Assembly (NCBI GenBank): GCA_037074615.1
Contig: CM073527.1
Location: 27,900,848 to 27,964,847, forward strand
DNA: 64,000 bases
Origin: Leucaena leucocephala
Taxonomy: Eukaryota; Streptophyta; Magnoliopsida; Fabales; Fabaceae
Reading direction: 5' to 3'
Made by a program: the position numbers and the translations under genes. Shown piece by piece: positions 22,475-35,295 of the stretch. Under the pieces are notes generated by a model that had not been told where the DNA came from, made no database searches, and was given only the letters and a program-made list of their open reading frames with translations. Numbering within the stretch: the first letter of the stretch is position 1; each line of letters opens with the position of its first letter.

Positions 22475-25400
22475 TTAACTTCCATTTTCATAACCATTGA
22501 TGTGGGCCTCCAACTTCCCCGTTGCCGCCAAAATCAGACCTACAGGTACATGACAATCGCTTCGAGTTTATTATTGCGAGCTGGCAATTATTAACTCACA
22601 GGAAGCATAAGAATCAACAAGTACCTAGAAATAAAGCAGAGGGTTTAGCAGGCCGTGATTTAAATTCAGGATGAAATTGCACGCCTACGTAGAATGGATG
22701 ACTTGGAAGCTCTAGGATCTGCTCAAAAGAAAGGATTTCATCGTCATTTGATATCACCAATTACATGGGACATAACAAGCAGGGATAACAACTGCAACAT
22801 AATTAAATTACTATTACTTCTCATCCAAACAACATCCGATTCTAAAACTTACTTCCATACGCTTTCCACTTTCATCTCTTCCAACAAATTTTAGCCCAGC
22901 TTCTTCTAGTGTTCCAATAGCATCTGGGTTTACCTGCATTACGAAATCACTGAATTAATATTCACAAACTACATTCGTCATGTTCTTATAAAACAAAAGC
23001 CAACCTCGTATCTATGCCGATGCCGCTCATCCACATGCTGTGAGTTGTGGTACCTGATGTTTAGGCACATAATAATGTTAGCAAGCATAAAAAGGGTGCT
23101 GAGAACGTTTTTTACTCTCACAATATGGGTAAAAGAAAGCACATATACTACAGCAAATTCAGCTTAGAAGTATGTTTTATGCCCTTTCTTCAATCCATGA
23201 AATGGGTTAAGTTTATCATTAAAACTGCAGAGGGTGATGGAAACATCACACACAGCTTCGAAGTAATAGAAGCAGGTGTCTGGAATAGTGTTTTACGAGA
23301 TCCTAGCCTCATGGTGCTTCCCATGTGTGTTCGTGAACCCTGCACGCGAACATGTATCATAACGACATCCATTGGCTAACTATCCTAGTGAGTGGTGACT
23401 AGGAATATTTTTGAAATTGGCAGAAGCAAGAAAAGGATGAACCAATACGTACCTCAGGCATGAAAATCACAACAGGATTTTGCGTTTGGGCATCAAACTC
23501 TACACTGTTTGCCCTTTCCCAACCCAGAACCTAAGAACCACCATTAAATTACAATATAAAAACATATGGTAAAACAGAATCAAACACAGCATATACAGAA
23601 ATATTACTCACCGATCTTGCATACTCAATCACAGCAATCTGCATTCCCAAGCAAATTCCCAGATATGGAACATTGTTCTCTCTGGCATATTTGGCAGCTA
23701 GCATCATACCCCTCACACCACGATCCCCAAATCCACCAGGAATCAATACACAAGCTGCGCTCTGCAAGTATCAATTTCCAAAACAAGATGTGACTTAAGA
23801 CTCAAATACCAAAGACCTCTTCCCTAATTCTTTAAATTCAATTTCAAAGGCAACCCAACCGTTCTAACAAAGTCAAAAATTCAGACCAAAATATAAACTC
23901 AAGCACACTAAAGACCCTTACGCCTTAGCATTTTGCCCATCATAGATTCTTGATAATATGTTCACAGAAAAAGTTGTAGTATTCAATCATTAACAATCAG
24001 ATCTGGTATTCAATTTTTGTTAAAAAATATAGGAAAGCTGCATAAAAAGTCCTAAGAAAATTTTCAAAGTGATCATGAAAGATGTCACATTAAAGAAACA
24101 CATGTCACTTTATGCCAGTCTTACCATTGACCAGGAATCAAGTAACACCTCAGAAAACAGTATCAAAGAGAAGCATATAATGGTCATTGCAAGAAGAGGA
24201 ATAGAGGCAGAGAGGGGAATAATATATGAAAGTAAAGCTTACCCTCAGAGTCTTCCATGCATCAGCATATGCTTCCGGTTGCTAAATGAGTGAAATAAAA
24301 AGTAAATAAAGCTGACTACATGCAGAGTGACAGTTACCAAATATCTTCAGATGCAATTTGAAAGAAATCACTACCGATTTTGCAGTATCATCTTCAAGGT
24401 CAGAAGCTGCAATCCAGTCAATTGATGGCCTCAATGAGCATGCAATGCAAGCATGCAGAAGAGCCTGTAAGCAGATCAAGCATAACCAAGACTATTTACA
24501 CACTGCAATTACACAAGAGACCAAGAAACTTGATAGTCCATTCTATTGAACCATAACATGTGGATGGCAAAAGACAAAACTCATTCCCCACAAATCATCG
24601 TGCTCAAATCCAAAAAGATTAAACCAATCATAAGTTATTCTGATTAAAATAGTTTGGTAGCTAAATAAACAGGCTGAAACCCAAAACTAGAATTATTTAC
24701 AATTTCTTGCTCATGTTAAAAACAAAATTAAAGGTATAACACACCTTCATGACAGATAAATATGAATCTTGTTGGCCAACATATTTTCCCACCATTGCAA
24801 TTCTCACCTGTAAATGTCATAATGCTCTTACTCTAATGCACAATATGATATAAAATACATTCAGAAAGAGCATTGCAAACTCATCATCATGGTACTGACA
24901 GAATCAGTAATGTTATCATAAGTCTCAGCCATCTTCGTCCAACTCCTTAAGTCAGGAGGCATAGCAATGCTGAAACAAAACATTAGAATGAAATATATTA
25001 GCATACTCAGTCATAAAATTGATATCCCAAAGAAAAAGAAAACCTTAGCTTTGTATGGTGTCAATGTAGTGATTAAGAATAAATCTTGGATGAGATGCCA
25101 TAGCATCATCAACTATAATCACAATGATGTATATATCTCATCTAACCCTGGTTAATCGAGGAAAAATCAGACTAGGATTAATTGCTTTGGCATTTATAGC
25201 AATAGACATAAAGGGCAAAGCAAGACTCACCTGAGTAGGTCAAGCTGCTTCAGAATTGAATGGTGCGCATTTTGGTTCTGAAAATATCAGCCAATCATAA
25301 AGTAGATAATCAGACAGTATATAGATAACGCAGCCAAGAGTCAGAATAGCCCAAAAAATTTTAGAAAACCCACCCTAAGTAACAGAGGAATGTGCCAAAT

Positions 25401-28342
25401 GTTTGGGACATCATGGATATTCAGAATATTATCAATCTGTGGAGACCATACAAAAACTCTAAGATCAATAACTTTAAGGCAAATATAAGATCAATAACTA
25501 AGAAAATGAACCTTGCTTAGCAAATGGCAAAACACAAGCTAAATCCACCAACAACTTACCGGAACATGGCAAAACCGTGAGAGTTTATCCTTTGTATTTT
25601 CCAAAAGAGGCTGCCACATTCAATATCAAAATATTTTACTTACTATAGAGTAAATCACACATTGGAGACATAATTGTGAAACTGAAGGATGCAGTTCGAA
25701 AGCACAAAAGACTCCACACCAGTTCTTCTGACAACAAAAACTGGGCATGAGGAAATAAAATATATCATTGCAGTCTAATGAAAGAACCGATGATGCAATG
25801 GGAAGTTTTAACAAACAAGATTGAGTCATCTTCTAATCCTTTTCCAAACTACGTATATGCACCAATTTTGAAGATAAACACGGTCCGTGTGCGCAAGTGC
25901 CAATATAACAAATAAAACGGTAGAATTAAATGCTTAAAATCTCCATCCAAAATGGCAGTCATAGTTTTCATCAACTAAATATAAATTAATGCTATCTAGA
26001 AAGCCCAAATAATCTAAAACACTAGTACAGCTTATCTATGTCTAAACTGCATGAAGGGAACAAAAGTGTTAACCAATGTTTCCAGAGTAATGTCATTTAA
26101 GTTCATTTAGGTACTAAATGGTGTAGTAACATACCTCAGCAGATCGGCATGCTAAAAGGTGAGGAGTCAAACCCAACGCTCTCAGTTCCCTAACACTGTG
26201 TTGTGTAGGCTTTGTTTTCTATAACCAAAAATGTAGTAGCCAAACAAGAGGAAAAATAATCCATTAATACTAATAGTGGGAAACTATAATACACAGGCAA
26301 TTAAACATTACTTGCTCTCCCACAACACCCAACACCGGTATTAGGCTAACATGGATGAGACAGAAGTTGTCGGTCCCTGAGAAGGAATAAAAAAGAAAGA
26401 AAATATTATGCTACAAGTTAAAACATTTCACATCCAAATAGAAAATAAAGAAACCTTAGGTTGGCTGTTATATATTTGTTAGTAGGCTCTCCAATTAAAA
26501 AAAAAAAAAGGGCAAGTGGATATTTTTACATTTCAGAACTATATCATTGAGTCTTTCAGAAAAGTTATTCCATGTTAAATGTTTTTATTGGGAAAAAGCA
26601 AACAACAAAAATACTTTACCCATAAGTCTAGTCCTTAGATAAAAAATGACAAAATTCCATAAACAAGGAGCAAACCAAATGAAGACATAATTGAACAACA
26701 CAGCAGATTGACATCAAAAAATTGTAGCACTAAGCTTACTCAGACCTACCTTTGTATAATTGATTTTTATATATTGTCCATGAAAAACCAAAAAAAATCT
26801 GTCTTATTTCAATATATTCCACTAGCCAACAGAATTTAAAAGAATATCAAATACACTCTCCCATTCATGTTATAGGAAGATGAACCGAAGAATCTTTGGT
26901 TATACTTAATATTGGCAAAAAAATCCATGGGTCAAAGTAGTATGCATACAGTAAGTTAGTGCACAAGTGACACTAATTTAGTAGTAAATTATACAACGAA
27001 CTTACCAACAGAAAAGGACAATTGCCGTAAAGCCTCAATAAATGGCATAGATTCAATGTCACCTGTAAAGAAAGAAAATATACTCCCATGTGATGAATTG
27101 ACCTGGATAACATGGATGAAAAAGAAGCATCTCTACTTCACAAAAATTTACCCACAGTGCCTCCAAGCTCAATCACACAAACATCTGCTGGCCCCTCCTT
27201 CCCACCCACGGGAATCACAGCAACTGATTCAATCCAATCTTTAATGGCATCTGTGATGTGTGGTACCACCTGTATCAACATCCCCAAAACTCAGTAATTT
27301 ACTCCTCATCCATACAAGACGAGTGTGTGAGCAACACAAAATAGCAATTACAACATGTGTATAACCTGAACAGTTTTTCCAAGGTAATCACCCTTACGTT
27401 CCTTCTCGAGAACAGACTGAGCGGAAAGCACGGATGATAGTTAAGTTATGGAAGTATGGAATAATTTCATTTTACAGTCCAGTATTTATCCATGGAAGAT
27501 ATAGAAGCACCTGGTATATTTTTCCAGTAGTGATATTGTTATTCTTTGTAAGGGTGACATCTAGGAAGCGCTCATAATTTCCCAAATCCAGATCAACCTT
27601 CCAAAACAAGCAATAAAGGTAACAAAATAATTAGTCAATATTAGATTCCCTTAGTACATTCAGGTACGAACAGATATATTATGGAAGAAATGAAACCTCT
27701 CCACCATCGTCAAGAACAAAAACTTCTCCATGTTCAAAAGGAGACATGGTACCAGCATCTATATTCAGGTATGGATCTGCAAATAGTACAGAGACCAGAC
27801 GCATAAGGAAGTTGCAAATTATTTGATTTGCCTATATATCCCTATGGGGAAACAAACGAATAATGAGAATTACAAAAAGAAGAGCAGACAGAAGCAAACA
27901 GTACATACAGAACGGCCTTGACAGGAAACCAGTGGAATAAAAGTAAAGTACTCTGGAGCATAGACTACATACAGAACGTCCTCAATAAGCACATAAGCAA
28001 TATAGGAAGGTAGGAGTAGGAGACGAAGATTATTCAAGAAAAGAGACACCCCACGAATCATATTGACTACAGGTTATAAAAACACTAATGTTCAATCACG
28101 GTAAAGAAAAGAAGGGATTCAAACTAATCAAAATAACAATGAAGGCAATGATTCAAAACGAAAGAACTGTATGGCAAGCAATGGCAGAACAATAAATAAT
28201 GAGAAGAGGAAGGAGGCAGAGAACCAATTTTGATGGAAGTGACACGAAGACCACAGGCCTTGAGCACGACCCCTATGCTGCTCGCCGTCACGCCTTTGCC
28301 CAGGCCACTCACAACTCCCCCAGTGATCAACACGTACTTCAT
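22475..28342 (-). CDS. CTP synthase
   Basis: Makes CTP from UTP, ATP and glutamine in the cytosol. Twenty-two exons join with no frame error into 561 residues: 28342-28225, 27776-27697, 27597-27511, 27416-27366, 27269-27152, 27062-27006, 26376-26312, 26218-26135, 25610-25560, 25436-25374, 25277-25231, 24969-24900, 24807-24745, 24464-24375, 24281-24243, 23761-23612, 23530-23453, 23339-23254, 23053-23005, 22933-22853, 22718-22625 and 22539-22475. The N-terminal amidoligase starts MKYVLITGGVVSGLGKG, with DAGTMSPFEHGEVFVLDDGGE in exon 2. The C-terminal class I glutaminase carries the nucleophile in YLGICLGMQ (about Cys398) and the His-Glu pair in GVQFHPEF (about His525/Glu527). Length is as expected for plants. 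All junctions are GT-AG. A SINE lies about 270 bp upstream of the start. Confidence 0.96.
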
Positions 28343-28597
28343 TATCAGAGGTATAGTGTATTGTGTATGTTGTTGTACAGAATTGGGACCAAAATGTTTG
28401 TGCTAATATCAGGGCGGGAAGGTGGAAGTTGATAACGGGGAAGCTGCGAAGTCAGCAGCACTCCTCCGGGTCGTTGAAGATGAAGCCGGAGGTCTCCTTC
28501 TAATCCAATCTAATTAAAAATAAAAGGAAAAAAGGAAAAAACCTAATTAAAAAACGGGTCTTAGGCCTTACCGAATCATGCATCCCCCTCCGTTTTT
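28343..28597. other. CTP synthase 5' region
   Basis: The stretch directly upstream of the CTP synthase ATG, expected to hold its 5' UTR and core promoter, ending at the SINE target duplication. No clear TATA box was identified. Confidence 0.35.
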
Positions 28598-28818
28598 AGA
28601 ATTCATTAGACCCACCAATGGGGGGTTAATCCGAGTGGTAAGCGGTTCGATATCGTTTAAGCGAGGTCTCGAGTTCGAGCCTTAGCGTATGTAGAAAATC
28701 CCCGTTGGGAGACTCACCCACCATAACCAGGTGCGTGACGCGGGTCAAATTCAAATATAGTCGGGGCAAAGTTCTAGTGAATCGGGTGGACAATCAAAAA
28801 AAGAATTTATTAGACCCA
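28598..28818 (+). mobile_element. tRNA-derived SINE, family A copy 2, with 17-bp target duplication
   Basis: The element spans 28615-28801 and matches copy 1 at 15016-15190. It has an A-box-like ATCCGAGTGG near 28630, a B-box GAGTTCGAGCC near 28671, and an A-rich tail. The flanks AGAATTCATTAGACCCA (28598-28614) and AGAATTTATTAGACCCA (28802-28818) form a 17-bp target-site duplication with one mismatch, so it is a fairly recent insertion in the upstream region of CTP synthase. Confidence 0.82.
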
Positions 28819-30051
28819 TTTTTGGGGCCTTCCTGCTTACAACTGCCCACTTCGCACCTCTTTCTACCCAATCATACCACGACATGGCAACTTTTGACTT
28901 TGTTCTGTGCTGGACGCTAATTGTTCCTCCCTTCATTTCATTGTATAAACAAGTCTGACTTAAGTGGTTTGATGACGCTTGAATGTGAATTAGCGATATC
29001 AGATATTGAATGCGGCAAAAATGTTGGGCTTACTTATTATTTATTTCATTTAACTATATTTAAGCGGGGGCGGAATGTGAATTAGTAAGACAGATTTTGC
29101 CAAATAAATTTACTCGTAAGATTTTTTTTTTAATAAGAATTTTTTTAAAATAATTAAATTCTCCTATAATTTAATAGTGAGACGAAATCTCCCATCCATA
29201 TAAATCTTAAGATGAATCAGCTGCATAAACTCTTAAAAATACCTTTTTGGGCTGTTAAGAGCGATTGGATGTACTTTTTCTTCCCTGCTTTTCCGAAAAA
29301 ATGGACACATTTTATTCCTTTGCGCCGTGAGATCCCCTCTCCTGCTTATTGGAGGAGGAACGTATTCCATCCTTTTCTTTTATAATCGTTCTTTTATGGG
29401 AATCGTCCCTGGTGACCATTCCTCACCCCTTTGTTACTATTCCCCTCCATATTAAATATAAAAACATCTGATATTAAAAAGAAGAGAGAATTTGAATAAG
29501 CATCGGCATATATTATAACTACATTTTTTTTTTGCAAAAGATTGTATTGTCTATCCAACTTATGAATAGCGTTGGCTTATTTTGCAAGTCCTACCAAACA
29601 TGGGCTCATTCATAATCATCTCTTCCCCAGTGGGTTTTGCCTTTTGAGCTATTTTTGGCTAGCTACTTAACTCCACCATCCCATTCGTCCCAATTTGTGT
29701 GTTTTTTTTAAAAGAAATTCCGCAATCTTAATATTTTTTTATAATTGGAGGTTTTTTTTTGTTGTGAAAATCTCTTACCGATAATTAAAGATTAATATCA
29801 AATAGTATATTTTAAAGAAAAAGACAAAATCAACCCGCCTCAAAATTAACAATAAAATATACCTGCTTTTTCTTTCACGCCATGAAAAAGACACTTATCC
29901 ACCTTCCCTTTTCGAGACTATTTTCGTCAATCCTTAATCCTATTTCACAGAGGACAATACATAGTGTTACTAGATGAATTTCAGTCTCCTTACTTTATCG
30001 CTTCAATATACATTTTAATAATCTCAAGATATTGCCTTTGTCAAGTATGCG
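28819..30051. other. Intergenic gap
   Basis: AT-rich, with poly-T runs near 29120 and 29750. No gene or repeat identified with confidence between the SINE and the PDI-like pseudogene. Confidence 0.4.
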
Positions 30052-32654
30052 CTACAGGCGCTGGATTTCGTCGTTGGCATAATAATCAGAACTTTTCTCC
30101 CTGCTATTCCCGGCAGCTTTCAAGTAGATCTTGCCGTACCTAATATGTTCAAAGTTACAAAAGTTGACCGGCGCTTCTAGAAGAGTGTTAATGTTATGGG
30201 TACATAGAAAGCACATACAACCTTAGATCAGTCCCGTTGAGCTTCTCTACTTCCTCTTCTATTCGGGCAAACGCGGCCATCTTCTCTTCGTGATTAGCAA
30301 CTGCAAACTCCTTTACCAAGGCCTCCAAGCTTTCAACTATACCAGCCTATAAGCAAACATTATTAATTGCAACAAACTTGTTTTTTATGAGAAGTTGCAT
30401 TCTGAATCTGTCAAAATCACTGACCTTTGAAGTAAGCCGTCCTTTTCGTTCTCTCCTTGTACCACATTTATCATCGAGGAATGCTACGATGTCATCCAAA
30501 TCTCTTCCTCCCCCATACACTTCACCGGCTTTCTTGCTCTTTGGAAAGAACTTCAATGTAGGAAATGCTTTTACATCATACCTGCATTATTATATTATAT
30601 AATTAATCTCTGAAACAAACTTCACATCCTTTAATTTGGATTTTCTTTGACCTCTCAACACTGAACTGTCCCCTAGCTAGTACAATGTGGATTAGCTATT
30701 TCATCTTACTTCGCCGCAAGATCCTTATATTTGTCAGCATCCATGCTTGCAATCACTACCTCTTCCTTCATTTTAAATGCTGCAGCAACCTTCTCATAAG
30801 TTTGAAAGGAAGAGCAGAATCAAATTTCACGTTTACTAATTCTACAGATATTAAAGGCTGCCTACGATTGATAAAATATACGAGTATAACAGCTAGCACA
30901 GATGTTTGCTTACTGGAGCAAGTTCTCTGCAATGTCTGCACCTGGAAAAATCACAAAAATTGTCTGATATGTTTTACTAGTTGACGTAGATTCTACTCAA
31001 AATCACATAATAATATGAAGTAATATGAAAACAAAACATAGCCGGTGTCTTTTGAAATTTTGGACCAGCCCCAAAAAATGTTTGTACCACCACCTTGGAT
31101 GGGGCTGTAGTAATCTTCACCTTGGTTCCTGTAATTAAGCCAATCCTCTGGTCACGTATCTCTACTCCACTCCCCAGGTAAGATGATAATTGAGACCAAA
31201 AATATGTGCAGTTCCCAATGTTCAAATACATGGAATCTATTTATGTGGCTTTGTAAAATATCACCGTCACTCTTAAAATTTAAAGATTACTGGTTCAAGC
31301 TGGCTCGTTTGTAATATGCTTCAGTCCAAATACTATATATTTCCTTGGAGATTACACACATTTCAGCGATAATTAGACATCAAGGCACGTGGCTTCAAAA
31401 GAGTCAGGCAGTGCCAGTACCTCCATCTGTATTTACAAACTCAGCTAGAGATTCTGCAGTCCTTTGTCCTTCATACCTTGAGGAATTTTCCTAAATCGGT
31501 TACCAAGTGATAAAGGAAGAGGAAAAATGAAAACAAAATGATTAAGAAACTAGGCAGCCAGATATAAAAGTTAATCAAATTATAGATCATTCGACTGGCT
31601 GAACTTCTTGATTACTCACCTTTTGGGTTCCAGAGATCCTTTGGGAAACCATTGAATTGTTGGGTACTTAGAAACCCCATATTTTTGGCACAAACTCGTG
31701 TCGATCACACTTGCAGCAGGTTAAAACAACACAAGAAAACATTGTAAGAGGAGAGACCTCAATGGATTCCCAATTAAAAGGGGGAAAAAGCCAAGAAAAG
31801 AGAACAAGAGAACATAGAAGTGCTAACAGTTATTCAGTGGTTATATATGTATCACCCACGCAGCCACATAATTGCCATACGTTATTGTTTATTAATTATT
31901 TTATATAAAAAAATGATTCCTTCCGATGATGTGCTCAATTTTGTTGAAGATAATTTATTTTACGATGAAATGTTTACTTTTTTGAAGATTTCAACTAAAA
32001 TAAGCTAACAATCACGAACAGATGAAAAGGGGCGATGCATACACTGTCCAAAAGGAATGGAGGCAGAACAGCACCAGGGTGCTTACCTTTCCAATTAAAA
32101 CAGATTTCGCTTTCTTGAAGCTGGTAACTAGCTTTCCATACTCCGGATCGGAGCAAACTTTTTACAGTGACCACACCTCTCACCAAAGTGAAAAATGGAA
32201 AGAGCATATAGGCATGCATCTTACGTGGCCGAATAACAACTGATCGAACTTTTACCAATGCGTCGTGACACATCAACAATAAACCTAAAGCATACGAGAA
32301 GGAATATCTGAAACCGATCGAAACGCAATTCGGGGATTATGGCATCATCTAAAATCCATTTTAAAAACAAAAGCTAAGACGAATAAGGAAAAATATATAA
32401 TTCGAACCCTTCAAACATAAAAATATCACCTTAGGGATTTGACGTTATATAATGAAACATGAAGATGTGGAGGAAGCAACAACGGGAAATGTGGCGTACC
32501 AGGGGCCATAGAACTGAACAAAGGCTCCTCTGTGGCGGCCGACTTCCAGGTCGAAAGTTTCCTGGGTGAGCAAAAAGACGTCGTGGGCGAAGGAAGATAG
32601 AACAGGGAAAGCGAATGATCCCAATGGGAGGAGCCAGATGTGATAGTTGCCCAT
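30052..32654 (-). pseudogene. Protein disulfide isomerase-like pseudogene (PDIL2 type)
   Basis: A relative of plant PDIL2 proteins, ER oxidoreductases with two thioredoxin domains and a C-terminal ERp29-like domain. The start MGNYHIWLLPLGSFAFP at 32654 resembles a signal peptide. Exon 1 (32654-32500) and exon 2 (32176-32087) join into a CGHC active site. Exon 2 then has 5 extra bases near 32142-32152 (CCG-ATCCG) and shifts frame. Exon 3 (about 31705-31616) keeps KYGVSKYPTIQWFPKGSLEP but has lost its VDCDE start. The domain-2 site (30941-30914) reads CRHC. The exon after it lacks an acceptor AG (CAA before ACTTATGAG). The LTP-ENF block of domain 2 is unrecognisable. Later exons keep AFPTLKFFPKSKKAGEVYGG and end early at a TAG (30054-30052) inside the ERp29-like domain. 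Introns are retained. Confidence 0.87.
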
Positions 32655-34940
32655 GATATATATGAGCACCCGGATTGGGAATTGAGAGAATTGATTATGG
32701 TGAGTGGCGTAGCATAAAGCGACGTCGGTCTGGTTCTATATCTCGAGTCTCAACCCTCGAGTGCCCAACGAGTCTAGCGAGTGCCTACGGTCTGCTTTTG
32801 TTGGGGTGGTGTTATGCTAGCCAGCTACTTCGTCCATTCCATTGCATGAACTGCACTTGGATGGAGTAGTGACGTGCATGCGCATCTTAACATACATCAT
32901 CAACTACTACTATTTTACTTCATCTTCCAAATAGAGACCATACATTCAATCATGCCCAATACAGAACTATTCTTCATATTCATATTGCGATATTCATATG
33001 GGCTTATATATAGATCCCAATCTGATGCCTTGTGATTTACGTATGGATGGGTGACACGTACGTAGTAGAACCACTATCCACGTGCAGTTCACATCCCATA
33101 TCCACACAAGGCACAGCACTATGATCACCACCAAGAAATATAATACATGACAATATTCTTCCATTCCAAAATAATTGCCGAGATCTGGCTTTTAACTAAA
33201 ATAACTATCATATTGGCTTTTAAGAAGGTGCTACTTTAATTTTTTTGTTAAAATATCATCATATTCTTCTGTTTTCTTTTTGGAGAGAAGATATGCTTAT
33301 ATCCTGCAACACTTTTTTATATTATTTATTAGCTTTCTTAGTCGATCAGGAGATACAGGGTATATCTATTGCATGGTGCGTATATACGTACCATGTCTCA
33401 ATCAACTTATAATATAATTCAACCTCCACTCGCCGATCGATATCTAATATTTAAAAAGCATTTTATCTTTCAAAAGATAAAATATGCCTCTTTTTAATCC
33501 GTTTAAATCCTGACATTGGCACGAAGACAAAGAGGAAAGAGTAAAAATAAGATGAAACAAGCAAATAAGTATAGTATAAAATTGAGAAATAATGAAAGAG
33601 GTTTTGTTCATACGATCGTCTAACTATATTTAAGGGACGCATGTAATTATCTTCCATTTCATCTAGGAAGATGCTTCAATGCACACCATAGACATACATG
33701 ACTGCACTACTTGATGTGCAGACTGCAGATATACTTAGCTCTCACATCACGGATTCAAAACAAGTCAACACTCTCAACAAACAGGAACGTGGAAATAAAT
33801 TAAAGTTGCATCTTGTCCAAGTTGCTTAGCTCTGTGGCCCGAATATTCGCGGCATAACTAAGTCCATATGAAGCCTCAAAGTTGTTCCTGTGCCATTTAA
33901 TACATTTCTCTCTGTGACCCTGACCCACCCCAGAAAAGTAAAAATTGACATTCATATATCATTTAATACGTTTTTCCCCACCTCAATCATGTAATACGCT
34001 TCGGTAACCAGGAGGCCCCCTAAACACATTCAGGCATGGTACTTTGCTCTTCTCGTAAAAGGGTCAACAATGTCTAGGGAAAAAAAGGTCATGATAAATA
34101 GTAGTAATAAGTTAAACAGGTTATCAACACTGTTATCCTGCTTTGTTATGATGGACACATGTACTGCAAGTGTTTGGAATGGTTTGATTTGACTCAGAAA
34201 GAAAAGAAGAACAAGGAAACCGGTACTTCATGGGATGCATGGGGGATTCAAGTTTGTTGCAAACATACCTGGGATATGGTTGTGGATGTTGAAGAGACGC
34301 ATTTTGTATTAAAAACTCGTGTGGTGAGAGCTGAATCCTTGGAAGGATGTTGCTGGTGAGTTCCGGTCGTGTCTACTGTCTGGTCCCTAATTCAACCATT
34401 AAATTCATTGATATTTGGACTGGATCCAGAGGGATATCGATCCAATGAGAGATTTTTTTTTAACAAATTCATAATTTTTTAATAAAAATAGTAAAGATGA
34501 TTATTTGGAATAGTAGTGATATTAAAAAAAAAATACTGATATCATTTGATGTTGTGAATTAGGGTTACAGTTAACTGGTGAATGAAAATGAGGAGGGCCT
34601 TGTACGTAATTGCAGTTGTGGGTGCGTGCCATTGCTGGGACTATTTGTCGTATTGTTAATGGCTGAGCCTCAGACATCACTTCCTTCACCAACCAGAGGT
34701 ATGCCAAACCAATGCCATTAAGACCACTGTCAATAACTCGCCCAATCCAGGAGCCCCCCATGCCTCCTTTCATTTTCCAACTTTCACGCCTCTTACTATA
34801 CATTTAATTATTTAATTCATCATCACAATCTTTTTAAGCATGTCTAGTATAAGTCTGTATATTGGAATTATGTGGGATTAACGTACGCCGGCATAAAATA
34901 GTCTGCTTATTAAAAGAAAAAGACACGTATTAACTCGACA

Positions 34941-34942
<2 letters not shown>
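32655..34942. other. Intergenic gap
   Basis: Upstream flank of the PDI-like pseudogene, then AT-rich DNA. Short ORFs (for example 34159-34359 and 34522-34803) show no domain. No repeat recognised except microsatellites. Confidence 0.4.

Positions 34943-34970
<28 letters not shown>
34943..34970. repeat. (AT)14 microsatellite
   Basis: Fourteen uninterrupted AT units in the 3' flank of the MYB gene, likely to vary in length between individuals. Confidence 0.95.
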
Positions 34971-34976
<6 letters not shown>

Positions 34977-35295
34977 TTCTGAAGATTTCCTGGGGTAATC
35001 TTCATGCATCTAGAGAATGTAGGGTACTCCAGTTAAGCATTCATGTACGGAGCCTTATTAAGTCCTGTGGTAGCAATTCCACGCTATGTACTGTTCACGA
35101 TAGGACCCTCGCCATCCATGCCAGAGGGGGGAGAAATATTATGAGTGTATTATGATTAATCGAAAGTTAATAAAAGTCAAATCACCTTTAATTCATTAAT
35201 TGACACCAAAGAAAAGTTATTGTCACCATTAATTAAACCACCACAGCAACAGCTTTCCTTGTTACAGAATACTATATGAACATATACGAAGAAGG

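Noticed and set aside
28615..28700. Possible tRNA gene from A/B-box pattern
   Set aside because: No cloverleaf can be drawn; the target duplication and second copy show it is a SINE.
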